Source of the DNA: an uncultured beta proteobacterium
GTDB taxonomy: Bacteria > Pseudomonadota > Gammaproteobacteria > Burkholderiales > Burkholderiaceae
DNA length: 60,183 nucleotides
Direction of reading: 5' to 3'
Assembly (NCBI GenBank): GCA_903935355.1
Contig: CAIZRK010000044.1
Span: 1 to 60,183 of the forward strand
The notes beneath the pieces were generated by a model. That model saw only the letters and a program-made list of their open reading frames with translations. It was not told where the DNA came from and searched no databases. Below, one piece after another: positions 17,977 through 27,418 of this stretch. How positions within the stretch are numbered: position 1 is the stretch's first letter; each line of letters begins with the position of its first letter. The position numbers and the translations under genes are program-made.

Positions 17977-19278
17977 ATGAATTTCCTGCACAAACATATC
18001 TATAACCCCTTAGCCATTGTTATGGCTATTTTGGTATTGATTGTTGCGCTCTTTGGAGTGCTGTGGATTTTAGTGCCACCCCCACCTAAAGTAATCGAAT
18101 TGGCTACAGGATTTCCTAATGGGCTCTATCATCAATTTGGCCAAAGATTAAAAAGAGAGCTTGCCGAACAAGGGGTCACACTGAAGCTCAAAACTACTGG
18201 CGGCACAAGAGATAACCTCGCATTATTGAACGATCCTAACTCAGGTATCGATTTTGCAATGATCCAAGGTGGTGTAGCAGATCTATCTCAATATCCTAAT
18301 TTGGTTTCTATTGCAGGTGTGTTTTACGAACCAGTCTGGGTTTGGTATCGAGAGCCTGCATTCAAATCAGATGGCGGCCGTCTTGATTTATTAAGCCAAT
18401 TAAAAGGTAAGCGCGTGTCTATTGGTAGTGAAGGTAGTGGAACTTTAGCCCTGACAGGAGAGTTACTTCAAGCAAGCGGTATTTCGGAGAATGAGTTCTA
18501 TGCCCAAAGACTGAAGCCAGAAGAAGCGCTCAAAAAACTAAAGAATGGCGAACTAGACGCAGTATTTATTGTTAGCGCAGTTGAGGCGCCATTTTTGCAG
18601 CAGTTTTATGAGATTCCTGGAATTCGTTTAATGAATTTCGAGCAAGCAGATGCCTATACCCGTCATTTTTCTTATCTATCTAAAGTTATTGTGCCTCGTG
18701 GTGTTGTGAGTATTGCTTATGATCTACCAAGGCAAGACATTCAATTGTTAGCTGCTACTGCAACATTAGTAGGTAAAGATGATGTAAGCCCTGCTTTAGT
18801 GACTCTTTTACTAAGTGACACCTACGACATTCTGAAATCCTATTCACGCTTAAGTAAGGTCGGAGAATTTCCTTCTAGCGCAGGATTGGATTTTCCTTTG
18901 CATGTGGATGCCGAAATCTATTTAAAAGATGGCCCCTCTTTTTTACACCGCCATCTGCCGTTCTGGACTGCAGTGTGGATAGGGCGGTTTGCAAAGATTG
19001 TGATTCCATTGTTGGTAATTTTGATTCCCTTATTTACTTATATTCCGGCAGCCAAGAATTTAATGCTCCGCCTGAAGTTGGCGCGGGTTTATGAAGAGTT
19101 AAAGGCGATTGAAAGAAACGCCTTTAACCCCGATCTCAAAGAAAAAAACCACAAAGATCTCGCGGATATCGAAAGAAAGGTGGGCAATCTTAAGGTGTCC
19201 ATGCTTGATGCTAAGGAGTTATATGACTTGAAGGGGCATGTGGGTGAGGTAAAAGGGAGAATCAATTTAGCTTCTTAG
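17977..19278 (+). CDS. Membrane-anchored TAXI-type solute-binding protein
   Basis: A 433-residue protein with a TAXI (TRAP-associated extracytoplasmic immunogenic) binding domain. An N-terminal membrane helix (about residues 15-33) is followed by the binding fold (LATGFPNGLYHQFGQRL, GTRDNLALL, GKRVSIGSEGSGTLAL). Unlike soluble TRAP binding proteins it has a second helix (about 345-365) and a cytoplasmic helical tail rich in Glu and Lys that looks like a coiled coil. No TRAP permease gene is adjacent. It may be a sensor or scaffold rather than a transporter subunit; that is inference. Confidence 0.8.
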   Translation: MNFLHKHIYNPLAIVMAILVLIVALFGVLWILVPPPPKVIELATGFPNGLYHQFGQRLKRELAEQGVTLKLKTTGGTRDNLALLNDPNSGIDFAMIQGGVADLSQYPNLVSIAGVFYEPVWVWYREPAFKSDGGRLDLLSQLKGKRVSIGSEGSGTLALTGELLQASGISENEFYAQRLKPEEALKKLKNGELDAVFIVSAVEAPFLQQFYEIPGIRLMNFEQADAYTRHFSYLSKVIVPRGVVSIAYDLPRQDIQLLAATATLVGKDDVSPALVTLLLSDTYDILKSYSRLSKVGEFPSSAGLDFPLHVDAEIYLKDGPSFLHRHLPFWTAVWIGRFAKIVIPLLVILIPLFTYIPAAKNLMLRLKLARVYEELKAIERNAFNPDLKEKNHKDLADIERKVGNLKVSMLDAKELYDLKGHVGEVKGRINLAS

Positions 19279-19314
19279 GCTTTGAAAAGGTTAAGACTGT
19301 TCTAGAATGAGGCT

Positions 19315-20070
19315 ATGACCCTTGCAAATTTGGCACCACCACTAACTCCAGTAAAAGAAGTGGCTCAATCTCTTAGAAATCATGGCTTTGCCATACTTTC
19401 TGCGGATGATGTCGCGGGGGTGGCAAAAGTACCACTGTCCGATCTGCTGTTATTGACCCCTTTTTGGGAGGATCTTCCTAGAGATCCATACTTAAAAGAT
19501 GGTGGCCGCTATCGCTTTCGGCGCCATGCTAGCTATGAGATTAAAGCCAACTCCTTGCAAATGGTTCCTCATCGCGCACACTGGCAATCACTAGATTACA
19601 ACGCCTTACATGGCGGGATTGAGCGCTGGTTTGAGCCAGCACAAATCGAGTTAACCAATAATCTTGTATGGCAATCTCTTCTAAAGGGAATGGCCCATTT
19701 ACTCAGTAGCCTTAAGCCTGTAACTACGTGGTTTGTGGAAACCCATCAATTTCGGATTGATACTACCGACGGAATTGGACGCCCCACTCCTGAGGGCGCG
19801 CATCGTGATGGGGTTGATTTTGTTGCTGTCTTTTTACTCAATAGGGTAGATATCAAAGGTGGTGAGACTCGTATTTTCGAGTTTGGCGGCTCAGCTGGAT
19901 TGCGTTTTACACTGAGTCAACCCTGGTCATTACTACTCATGAATGATGAACGCATGATTCATGAATCTACCCCCATACAGCCCATAGGGCCTTATGGCTA
20001 CAGAGATACTTTGGTGCTGACATTTCGCTCAAATGGTTTTCAAGATTCGCCTAATCGAAGTCAACAGTAG
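19315..20070 (+). CDS. 2-oxoglutarate/Fe(II) dioxygenase (2OG-Fe dioxygenase family, DUF2257)
   Basis: A 251-residue cytoplasmic protein resembling the 2OG-Fe dioxygenase family that includes bacterial amino-acid hydroxylases such as L-isoleucine dioxygenase. The iron motif HxD is in GAHRDGVDFV, the distal histidine in RMIHESTP, and the co-substrate arginine in YRDTLVLTFR. An N-terminal HGFAILSADDV and a central ETHQFRI fit the family. It likely hydroxylates a free amino acid or related compound; the substrate is not predictable. An MFS transporter gene follows 50 bp downstream. Confidence 0.75.
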   Translation: MTLANLAPPLTPVKEVAQSLRNHGFAILSADDVAGVAKVPLSDLLLLTPFWEDLPRDPYLKDGGRYRFRRHASYEIKANSLQMVPHRAHWQSLDYNALHGGIERWFEPAQIELTNNLVWQSLLKGMAHLLSSLKPVTTWFVETHQFRIDTTDGIGRPTPEGAHRDGVDFVAVFLLNRVDIKGGETRIFEFGGSAGLRFTLSQPWSLLLMNDERMIHESTPIQPIGPYGYRDTLVLTFRSNGFQDSPNRSQQ

Positions 20071-20120
20071 TTTTGTATGAGTTATTTGGTGGGCGCCTAA
20101 CTCATTTTTGATGGTCATTA

Positions 20121-21359
20121 ATGCGCTTTCAATCTAGTAGTTATACCCCTCTGATGCTCTTGGCGCAAACATGTGCCTTATTGGGCTTTGCCTGCTATGC
20201 GGTGGTTCTGACACCTTTGCAAGAGGCATGGCAACTGAGTAATTTGCAGTCAGGATTAATTGCGAGTGCATTTTTCTTTGGATATATGTTGGCCGTCCCC
20301 TTGGCTACGGCCCTAACTGACAGGATTGATGCTCGTAAAGTTTATCTCGTTGGCGCCATATCGGCGAGCTGTGGATTATTGGGAATGGGATTATTTGCTG
20401 ATAGCTTTGTTTTGGCACTATTTTTTATGGCATTAAATGGTGCTGGTCTTGCCGGAACTTATATGCCAGGTCTCAAGATTTTGTCAGATCGCATCAAAAC
20501 TGGCGAGCTCACCCGCCACATTTCTTTTTACACTGCTTTCTTTGGCATTGGCACCGGCTTTTCTTACCTTTGCTCTGGTTGGATTCTTGAATTATTTGGC
20601 TGGCGTTATGTATTTAGCATCATTGCCTTTGGCCCATTGGCATCCTTCCTTATTGTTTTATGGGGTATACCTGCTCTGGCAGATGACAAATGGAGTGGTC
20701 CGATTCAGATTCGTTTATACGATCTCTTTCCGCTAAATAAATGGCGGCTAGTACTGCAAGATAAAACGGCATCTGGATTTATTTTTGGATATACCGCACA
20801 TTCTTTAGAATTATTTGCTTCTAGAAGTTGGATAGTGGCCTTCTTTGGTTTTTGCGCATTTGCATCCGGAATGGAGTTTTGGCTAACTGCTACGGCCTTG
20901 GCAGGAATTATTAATTTCTTTGGGGTACCCTCATCTATTTTGGGGAATGAAATTGCAATGCGTGTCGGTAGGCAAAACTGGATCTGTTTTGTGATGCTTG
21001 CCAGTGCAGTATTGGGTATTGCTTTAGCTTTCTCAACTGGCCAATCTTGGTGGCTCATTATTGCTCTAGCTATTGGACATACTATATTTATCATGGCAGA
21101 TTCTGCTACTTTAACTGCTGGTCTTGTGACTTCTGCTCAAGAAAATATCAAAGGAGCGGCGATGGGCTTGCATTCATTAATGGGTTTTGGCGGCGGACTT
21201 TTAGGCCCAGCGATCTTTGGTTTTGTTTTAGATCTTTCTGGTTCGCGTACATCTCAGTTTTCTTGGATCTGTGCTTATGTCGCGATTGTGATGTGGGGTG
21301 TACTCTTTGTCATTTATGAGCGTCGCAACGGTTGGCTAAAAAAAGTGAAGAAAGCATAA
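20121..21359 (+). CDS. MFS transporter
   Basis: A 412-residue major facilitator with about twelve hydrophobic segments. The loop between helices 2 and 3 has ALTDRIDARKVYLVGA, the usual MFS signature A form. The sequence resembles cyanate/nitrate- or drug-type single-component carriers, but the substrate is unknown. It lies close behind the dioxygenase gene and may be co-transcribed with it. The ccoI gene follows after 29 bp. Confidence 0.85.
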   Translation: MRFQSSSYTPLMLLAQTCALLGFACYAVVLTPLQEAWQLSNLQSGLIASAFFFGYMLAVPLATALTDRIDARKVYLVGAISASCGLLGMGLFADSFVLALFFMALNGAGLAGTYMPGLKILSDRIKTGELTRHISFYTAFFGIGTGFSYLCSGWILELFGWRYVFSIIAFGPLASFLIVLWGIPALADDKWSGPIQIRLYDLFPLNKWRLVLQDKTASGFIFGYTAHSLELFASRSWIVAFFGFCAFASGMEFWLTATALAGIINFFGVPSSILGNEIAMRVGRQNWICFVMLASAVLGIALAFSTGQSWWLIIALAIGHTIFIMADSATLTAGLVTSAQENIKGAAMGLHSLMGFGGGLLGPAIFGFVLDLSGSRTSQFSWICAYVAIVMWGVLFVIYERRNGWLKKVKKA

Positions 21360-21388
21360 AATACGTGGATTATCATTAATTCCATTCC

Positions 21389-23827
21389 ATGAGCGAATCT
21401 ACCCAAAGCAATAGTTGTTATCACTGCGGCAGTTTTATCTTGCCAGGTGATTCGTATGAAGCAGAATTGAATGGCGTTACCAGAAGGTTTTGTTGTGCTG
21501 GTTGCATGGCAATTGCGCAGACTATTCATGGAGAAGGTCTGGGCATGTTTTATGCACGTCGCTCAAAATCTAGTGACAAGCCTGCTGCCTACCTTGCCTC
21601 TAATGAAATTCCAGAAAGTCTCAAACCCTATGATGATCCCTCACTGCGTGGCCGATACACTAGACCATCAGGTGAGGCTGGAAACTTAGAAACCACATTA
21701 CGTTTAGAAAAAATTCGCTGTGCTGCCTGCGTGTGGCTATGTGAGCAGCACTTACGCCGCATTCCTGGGGTTAAAGATGTGCAGATTAATTATGTCTCTC
21801 AAAAAGTAAAAGCTGAATTTTCTCCTGAGCAAACAAGTTTGGCTCGTTTGCTATTCGAGGTGGAACGAATTGGTTATGAAGCTTGGCCTTTTGAACCATC
21901 TCTATCGATTGAAAAGGCGAAGAAAGAAAAACGTCAGCTCCTCACTAGGTTAGGTGTTGCTTTACTGGGAATGATGCAGGTGATGATGTATGCCTGGCCT
22001 TCCTATATCGGTTTTAACGATATTCCTAAAGAATATGACCTATTGCTTGGTTGGACGAGTTGGGTATTGACTGTGCCCGTGATGGTGTATTCTGCGGGCC
22101 CGATTTTCCAGGCAGCATGGAGCAGTGTCCAAGCATTTAGACAAACACATATGTTGGGGATGGATGTGCCCATTGCCCTTGCACTTGCTTTAGCATTTGT
22201 TGCTGGAACGATCAACTTAGTTGCTGGCTCTGGCCAAAGTTATTTCGATTCCATCACCATGTTCGTCGCTTTCATATTAGCAGCTCGCTATGTTGAATTA
22301 CTAGCAAGACAAGATGCACAAGGTGGTGCTGAAGCCTTAGCAAAACAATTGCCAGCGACTTGCGAGCGACTTATAAGCTATCCCACTACGCAAGAGGTAG
22401 AGGTAGTGCCAGTAGTGAACTGTAATCCTGGCGAAGTTTTGCGGGTATCTCCTGGCGATATTATTCCTGCTGATGGCGTATTAATTGAATATGAAAGTAC
22501 GCTTGATGAATCGCTGTTAACTGGTGAATCTAAACCGATTGATAAGAGAGTTGGCGATCAACTTTATGCTGGTACGCACAATATTCTCAATCCCTTGCTG
22601 ATGAGAATAGAAGCAATTGGGCAGGCAACTCGCATTGCAGGTATTGCATCACTTTTAGATCAAGCTTTGCAGGCAAAACCATTAATGGTTAGCTTGGCTG
22701 AAAAGTGGGCAGGACACTTTGTCGGTTTCTTATTGGTTAGTGCATTTGTGTCCTGCGCATTTTGGTTATATGTAGATCCAAGTAAAGCCTGGACTGTGTT
22801 AGTTGCGGTATTAGTAGCAAGTTGTCCATGTGCATTATCACTTGCCGTGCCCACGGCAATGGCTGCTGCTCAAGGGGCCGTTACTAAATTGGGATTATTA
22901 ATTGTGCGTGGTCACGTGATGGAAGGTTTAGTTAAGGCAACAGATTTAGTGCTTGATAAAACAGGTACGATGACTATGGGCCAGCCAGAATTAAAAGAAA
23001 TTATCATTGCGCGCCCAGGGTTTTCTCGTGAAGTGGTATTGGGGCTTGCTGCATCTTTGGAAGCTGGTCAGAAGCACCCATTAGCACTTTCGTTATTACG
23101 TGCGGCCGAACAAGAGGGTGTGAAATTACTTGCCCCAGACCAAGCGATTATGAATCAATTGGGTAAAGGCTTAAGTTGTGGGGAGTTTCGATTAGGAAGC
23201 GCTAAATGGGTAGGCATTACTCAGGATGCAAAGGCAGGGCAGTATGGACAAGTCCATTTAGCAGATGCTCAAGGGCTCATTGCAAGCTTTATTTTCTTAG
23301 ATACGCCAAGGGAAGGCCTCAATGATCTTTTGTCAGCTGCCAAATCAAGAAAAATAGCAGTGCACTTAGTTTCTGGAGATGATCTTGTTACTGTAGCTTG
23401 GTGGGCAGATCAAATGGGGATTAAAAGTTATCAAGGAGGATGTACTCCTGAAGATAAATATGCCTATATTGAGCAGATGCAAGCAGATGGACATTTTGTT
23501 TGGGCAATAGGGGATGGTGTAAACGACGCACCGCTATTAGCTCGTGCAGACGTATCTATTGCCGTTGGTGCAGGAGCGCCACTCGCTTCTGCTGGGGCTG
23601 ATGCCATTTTAACTGCTAGCTCTTTAGCGCCTTTGGCCAAAACTTTGCTTTTAGCCGATAAAACTCAAAAAATCATCAAAGAGAACTTAATTTGGGCCTT
23701 GGTTTACAACCTTTTAGCCATTCCGGTGGCAATGATGGGGTGGGTCAATCCCTGGATTGCTGGAATAGGGATGTCTTTATCTTCACTGGCGGTCACCTTA
23801 AATGCTTGGCGCTTAAGAAAGGCCTAG
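21389..23827 (+). CDS. ccoI: Copper-translocating P1B-type ATPase CcoI (FixI) for cbb3 oxidase assembly
   Basis: An 812-residue P1B ATPase that exports copper for insertion into cbb3-type cytochrome oxidase. It begins with the Cys-rich domain typical of CcoI/FixI (CYHCGS, FCCAGC), then an HMA domain with RCAACVWLCE. The copper channel motif SCPCAL, phosphorylation site DKTGTMT, HP motif in KHPLA and hinge GDGVNDAP are all intact. Position directly before ccoS and the ccoNOQP operon agrees with the role. Confidence 0.95.
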   Translation: MSESTQSNSCYHCGSFILPGDSYEAELNGVTRRFCCAGCMAIAQTIHGEGLGMFYARRSKSSDKPAAYLASNEIPESLKPYDDPSLRGRYTRPSGEAGNLETTLRLEKIRCAACVWLCEQHLRRIPGVKDVQINYVSQKVKAEFSPEQTSLARLLFEVERIGYEAWPFEPSLSIEKAKKEKRQLLTRLGVALLGMMQVMMYAWPSYIGFNDIPKEYDLLLGWTSWVLTVPVMVYSAGPIFQAAWSSVQAFRQTHMLGMDVPIALALALAFVAGTINLVAGSGQSYFDSITMFVAFILAARYVELLARQDAQGGAEALAKQLPATCERLISYPTTQEVEVVPVVNCNPGEVLRVSPGDIIPADGVLIEYESTLDESLLTGESKPIDKRVGDQLYAGTHNILNPLLMRIEAIGQATRIAGIASLLDQALQAKPLMVSLAEKWAGHFVGFLLVSAFVSCAFWLYVDPSKAWTVLVAVLVASCPCALSLAVPTAMAAAQGAVTKLGLLIVRGHVMEGLVKATDLVLDKTGTMTMGQPELKEIIIARPGFSREVVLGLAASLEAGQKHPLALSLLRAAEQEGVKLLAPDQAIMNQLGKGLSCGEFRLGSAKWVGITQDAKAGQYGQVHLADAQGLIASFIFLDTPREGLNDLLSAAKSRKIAVHLVSGDDLVTVAWWADQMGIKSYQGGCTPEDKYAYIEQMQADGHFVWAIGDGVNDAPLLARADVSIAVGAGAPLASAGADAILTASSLAPLAKTLLLADKTQKIIKENLIWALVYNLLAIPVAMMGWVNPWIAGIGMSLSSLAVTLNAWRLRKA

Positions 23828-23837
23828 ACTAGAGGGT

Positions 23838-24014
23838 ATGGAAAGTCTATTTTTACTCATCCCCATCTCTCTCATATTGGTTGGCCTTTTAGCTTGGGTT
23901 TTGTATTGGTCTGTAAAAGCGGGGCAATTCGATGATTTACAGGGTCCTGGTGAGGCTATTTTGATGGATGATGATACCCCCGATCCTCATGATGTTAGTA
24001 AACACTATCAATAA
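23838..24014 (+). CDS. ccoS: cbb3-type cytochrome oxidase assembly protein CcoS
   Basis: A 58-residue protein. A single membrane helix (about residues 4-25) is followed by the family hallmark WSVKAGQFDDLQGPGEAIL and an acidic stretch DDDTPDP. CcoS is needed for cofactor insertion into the cbb3 catalytic subunit. It begins 10 bp after the ccoI stop with AGAGGG immediately upstream, and a terminator hairpin follows at 24067-24094. Confidence 0.93.
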   Translation: MESLFLLIPISLILVGLLAWVLYWSVKAGQFDDLQGPGEAILMDDDTPDPHDVSKHYQ

Positions 24015-24066
24015 TACCTATATATTATATAGATATTGGAATATCCTCTAGATTATTTGCATAATA

Positions 24067-24094
24067 AAAAAGGTGAATTTCCCCACACCTTTTT
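24067..24094 (+). terminator. Intrinsic terminator of ccoIS abutting the ccoN FNR box
   Basis: A 9-bp stem AAAAAGGTG / CACCTTTTT with a 10-base loop. The 3' arm ends in a T-run, so it is a typical terminator for ccoI-ccoS. Its last two bases are the first two of the FNR box at 24093-24106. Confidence 0.65.
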
Positions 24095-24106
24095 GATGTA
24101 GATCAA
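24093..24106. promoter_or_regulatory. FNR/ANR-binding box of the ccoNOQP promoter
   Basis: TTGAT-GTAG-ATCAA is a perfect match to the FNR consensus TTGATnnnnATCAA. A -10-like GATAAT lies at 24129-24134, placing the box centre at about -41.5 from the inferred start of transcription near 24141. This is the geometry of an FNR-activated class II promoter. An FNR protein is encoded at 29373-30119. Confidence 0.9.
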
Positions 24107-24188
24107 AACACCCCCCCAAGCTTACTTTGATAATGAACCTAGTCAGTTTGAACTACGTCGCAGTTTGGTCATAACAAAAGGAGAGACC

Positions 24189-25631
24189 ATGGGACTTACC
24201 GTGGGGAGCAATCAAGATACCTTCAATTACAAGGTAGTCAGCCAATTTGCCATTGTTACGGTACTTTGGGGAATAGTGGGCATGTTAGTGGGGGTAATCC
24301 TTGCTGCACAGCTCATTTGGCCGGAAATCACTTTTAATCTTCCTTGGCTTAGCTATGGTCGCTTGCGTCCATTGCATACCAATGCGGTGATTTTTGCCTT
24401 TGGCGGTTCGGCGTTGTTTGCAACGTCTTACTATATCGTGCAGCGCACCTGTCAGGCTCGTCTGTTTTGTGACAAATTAGCAGCTTTCACTTTTTGGGGT
24501 TGGCAAGCTGTCATTGTGTTAGCAGCAGTAACTTTGCCACTGGGCATTACCACCTCTAAAGAATATGCTGAGTTGGAGTGGCCAATCGATCTGTTGATTA
24601 CGGTCGTTTGGGTTTCATATGCAGTGGTGTTCTTTGGCACCATTATGAAACGTAAGACAAAACATATTTACGTATCTAACTGGTTCTTCGGTGCATACAT
24701 CCTGACGATTGCTATTTTGCATATCTTCAATAACTTGGAAATGCCAGCAAGCCTTTGGAAATCCTACTCTGCTTACGCGGGTGTACAAGATGCGATGGTG
24801 CAGTGGTGGTATGGTCACAATGCAGTGGGTTTCTTCTTAACCACTAGTTTCCTCGGCATGATGTATTACTTCATTCCTAAACAAGCTGAGCGTCCAATTT
24901 ATTCTTATCGTTTATCCATTGTCCACTTTTGGGCTTTGAACTTTACGTATATGTGGGCAGGCCCTCATCACTTGCAACACACTTCATTGCCAGATTGGAC
25001 TCAGTCTTTAGGTATGGTCTTCTCCTTAATCCTGTTAGCACCATCTTGGGGTGGCATGATTAACGGCATCATGACTTTATCTGGCGCTTGGTACAAGTTA
25101 CGTCGCGATCCGATTCTCAAATTCTTAGTAGTGGCTTTGTCTTTCTACGGCATGTCTACTTTTGAAGGATCCATGATGTCGATTAAGACTGTCAATAGCC
25201 TGTCACATTACACTGACTGGACTATTGGCCACGTGCACTCTGGTGCATTGGGTTGGGTTGCCATGATTACGATTGGCTCTTTGTACTATCTTATTCCGCG
25301 CTTAGTTGGTCAGCGCGATATGTATAGTACCCGCTTGATTGAGGTTCATTTTTGGATTGCAACCATTGGCGTCGTGATTTATATCGCAGCCATGTGGATT
25401 GCTGGTGTAATGCAAGGTTTAATGTGGAGGGCTTTCGAACCCGATGGCACTCTGACTTATAGCTTTGTTGAATCTGTTAAAGCAACGTATCCCTTCTATG
25501 TGATTCGCTTGTTAGGTGGACTGTGCTACTTAGTAGGCATGTTTTTAATGGCTTACAACGTATTTAAGACGGTCATTGGTAAAAAATTCATTGACGCTAC
25601 GATTCCACAAGCGTCTATAGCGGCTCACTAA
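24189..25631 (+). CDS. ccoN: cbb3-type cytochrome c oxidase subunit I (CcoN)
   Basis: Catalytic haem-copper subunit of cbb3 oxidase, about 480 residues with twelve predicted helices. It has the conserved haem and CuB histidine blocks, such as [40 protein letters not shown] and [14 protein letters not shown]. The ATG at 24189 has AAGGAGAG seven bases upstream; the in-frame TTG at 24165 is not needed. It is the first gene of the FNR-controlled operon and is followed by ccoO after 10 bp. Confidence 0.97.
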   Translation: MGLTVGSNQDTFNYKVVSQFAIVTVLWGIVGMLVGVILAAQLIWPEITFNLPWLSYGRLRPLHTNAVIFAFGGSALFATSYYIVQRTCQARLFCDKLAAFTFWGWQAVIVLAAVTLPLGITTSKEYAELEWPIDLLITVVWVSYAVVFFGTIMKRKTKHIYVSNWFFGAYILTIAILHIFNNLEMPASLWKSYSAYAGVQDAMVQWWYGHNAVGFFLTTSFLGMMYYFIPKQAERPIYSYRLSIVHFWALNFTYMWAGPHHLQHTSLPDWTQSLGMVFSLILLAPSWGGMINGIMTLSGAWYKLRRDPILKFLVVALSFYGMSTFEGSMMSIKTVNSLSHYTDWTIGHVHSGALGWVAMITIGSLYYLIPRLVGQRDMYSTRLIEVHFWIATIGVVIYIAAMWIAGVMQGLMWRAFEPDGTLTYSFVESVKATYPFYVIRLLGGLCYLVGMFLMAYNVFKTVIGKKFIDATIPQASIAAH

Positions 25632-25641
25632 GGAGAAGAAA

Positions 25642-26289
25642 ATGTCTAGTGAAAATAAATTCTTTTCCCACGGAACACTTGAGAAGAACGTTGGTTGGTT
25701 AATTGTTGCAACGATTTTGGTGGTTTCTATCGCCGGTTTAGTTCAAATTGTGCCTTTGTTTTTTCAGCACACCACGACTGAGCCAAGCCCTGGGGTTGTG
25801 ACTTATACCGCTTTACGGTTGGCTGGCCGCGATATTTATCAACGCGAAGGTTGTTTGGGTTGCCATTCCCAGCAGATTCGTACCCTTCGTTCCGAAGTTG
25901 AGCGATATGGTCCTTACTCCTTGGCTGGTGAATCGGTATATGACCATCCATTTTTGTGGGGAAGCAAGCGTACCGGCCCAGATTTAGCCCGTGTAGGCGG
26001 TCGTTACTCTGACGATTGGCATCGTATTCACTTGCGTAATCCACGCGATGTTGTGCCAGAATCGAATATGCCTGGTTACCCATACCTGTTAACCCCAGCT
26101 GCGGCAGATACTATTTCTTCGCACATGACTGCTATGCGTCGTTTAGGTGTTCCATATACCGACGAACAAATTGCAAATGCGCCAAAAGAATTAGAGGGTA
26201 AAACTGAGGAAGATGCATTAATTGCTTATCTCCAAGGTTTAGGGGTTTCACGTCGGTATATCACCGTTGATGAAGTTGTGGTGAAGTAA
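25642..26289 (+). CDS. ccoO: cbb3-type cytochrome c oxidase subunit II (CcoO)
   Basis: Membrane-anchored mono-haem cytochrome c subunit of 215 residues. One N-terminal helix (about 18-40) precedes the haem motif CLGCH at 71-75. The sixth ligand Met is probably within [10 protein letters not shown]. The motif [11 protein letters not shown] is typical. The haem is attached by the Ccm system encoded upstream in this window. AAGGAG precedes the start. Confidence 0.96.
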   Translation: MSSENKFFSHGTLEKNVGWLIVATILVVSIAGLVQIVPLFFQHTTTEPSPGVVTYTALRLAGRDIYQREGCLGCHSQQIRTLRSEVERYGPYSLAGESVYDHPFLWGSKRTGPDLARVGGRYSDDWHRIHLRNPRDVVPESNMPGYPYLLTPAAADTISSHMTAMRRLGVPYTDEQIANAPKELEGKTEEDALIAYLQGLGVSRRYITVDEVVVK

Positions 26290-26324
26290 TTACCAAGGTT
26301 ATTAATTAAAACTATATAAATCAA

Positions 26325-26492
26325 ATGGAACAGATCACACCTTATCTCTCCGCTTTTTCAACAGTAATAGGACTCGTTTTTTTTGTTGGAATTGTTTGGT
26401 GGGCTTGGTCTCCAGGTAGGAAGAAGGCTAACAAAGAGTCTGCCGAGCTTCCATTTGATCTTCCAGATGAATTTAGTAAGGACAAATCATGA
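26325..26492 (+). CDS. ccoQ: cbb3-type cytochrome oxidase subunit CcoQ (FixQ)
   Basis: A 55-residue protein with one membrane helix followed by WWAWSPGRKK and an acidic tail (LPFDLPDEF). This is the standard small CcoQ/FixQ subunit, which protects or stabilises the oxidase. Its TGA overlaps the ccoP start (ATGA). Confidence 0.92.
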   Translation: MEQITPYLSAFSTVIGLVFFVGIVWWAWSPGRKKANKESAELPFDLPDEFSKDKS

Positions 26493-27412
26493 GTGATTTT
26501 TTTAGCAGCAGTTGGAGTAATTTCATCGCACTCGTTTCATTGGCCGGTATTATTTGGTGTCTTTGGTTGCTAGCCTCTGTTCGTAAGGCTAAGGTAATTC
26601 TTGGGCCTGATGGCCAAGTAACCGACACTGGTCATGTTTGGGATGGTGATTTACGTGAGTTGAACAATCCATTGCCTCGTTGGTGGATGTGGATGTTCTT
26701 AATCTCATGCATCTTTTCATTGGTTTATTTGGTTCTATACCCAGGCCTTGGTTCTTTCCCTGGAATATTGGGCTATAGCACTGATGGCGCTTTGATGAAA
26801 TCAATGACGAATGCCAATGATGAATTAAAGCCTGTCTACGCTAAATACGTCAAGATGGATATCGTACAAGTGGCTGCAGATCCAAAGGCTCGTGAAATGG
26901 GTCAGCGTTTGTTCTTGAACTCATGCGCTCAATGTCATGGTTCAGATGCTGGTGGTTCAAAGGGTTTTCCTAATTTAACCGATGGCGAATGGCTCTATGG
27001 TGGTTCTCCAGATAACATTAAGACCACTATTATTAATGGTCGTGCTGGTGTGATGCCTCCATTTCCGCAATTAGATAGTAAGCAAATTATCGATGTGGCT
27101 AACTATGTACGTAGCCTTTCTGGTTCGCCTGCCGATGACTTAAAAGCGGCTCGTGGTGCTGAGGTATTTAAGGCAAATTGCGTTGCTTGTCACGGTGCAG
27201 ATGGCAAGGGTAATATTGCTTTGGGCGCACCTAATTTGACAGATAAAACTTGGCTATATGGCGGTTCTGAAGTGGCCATTGTAGAGACTGTTACTAAAGG
27301 TCGTATGGCAATGATGCCTTCTCAAGATAAGGTATTAAGTCCTGAGAAAATCCATCTTTTAACCGCTTATGTTTGGGGTCTATCTAACAACAAACAGATT
27401 CAAGCAAGGTAA
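26489..27412 (+). CDS. ccoP: cbb3-type cytochrome c oxidase subunit III (CcoP)
   Basis: A di-haem cytochrome c subunit of 307 residues. It has two N-terminal helices, then the signature WDGDLRELNNPLPRWW. The haem sites are CAQCH (146-150) and CVACH (231-235), each followed by a similar NLTD..WLYGGS block, which indicates internal duplication of the cytochrome domain. It passes electrons to CcoO/CcoN. It overlaps ccoQ, and ccoG follows after 6 bp. Confidence 0.96.
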   Translation: MSDFFSSSWSNFIALVSLAGIIWCLWLLASVRKAKVILGPDGQVTDTGHVWDGDLRELNNPLPRWWMWMFLISCIFSLVYLVLYPGLGSFPGILGYSTDGALMKSMTNANDELKPVYAKYVKMDIVQVAADPKAREMGQRLFLNSCAQCHGSDAGGSKGFPNLTDGEWLYGGSPDNIKTTIINGRAGVMPPFPQLDSKQIIDVANYVRSLSGSPADDLKAARGAEVFKANCVACHGADGKGNIALGAPNLTDKTWLYGGSEVAIVETVTKGRMAMMPSQDKVLSPEKIHLLTAYVWGLSNNKQIQAR

Positions 27413-27418
27413 TGAATA

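Noticed and set aside
25727..26083. 118-codon frame antisense to ccoO
   Set aside because: Covers the CcoO haem domain; no start signal and no protein-like pattern.
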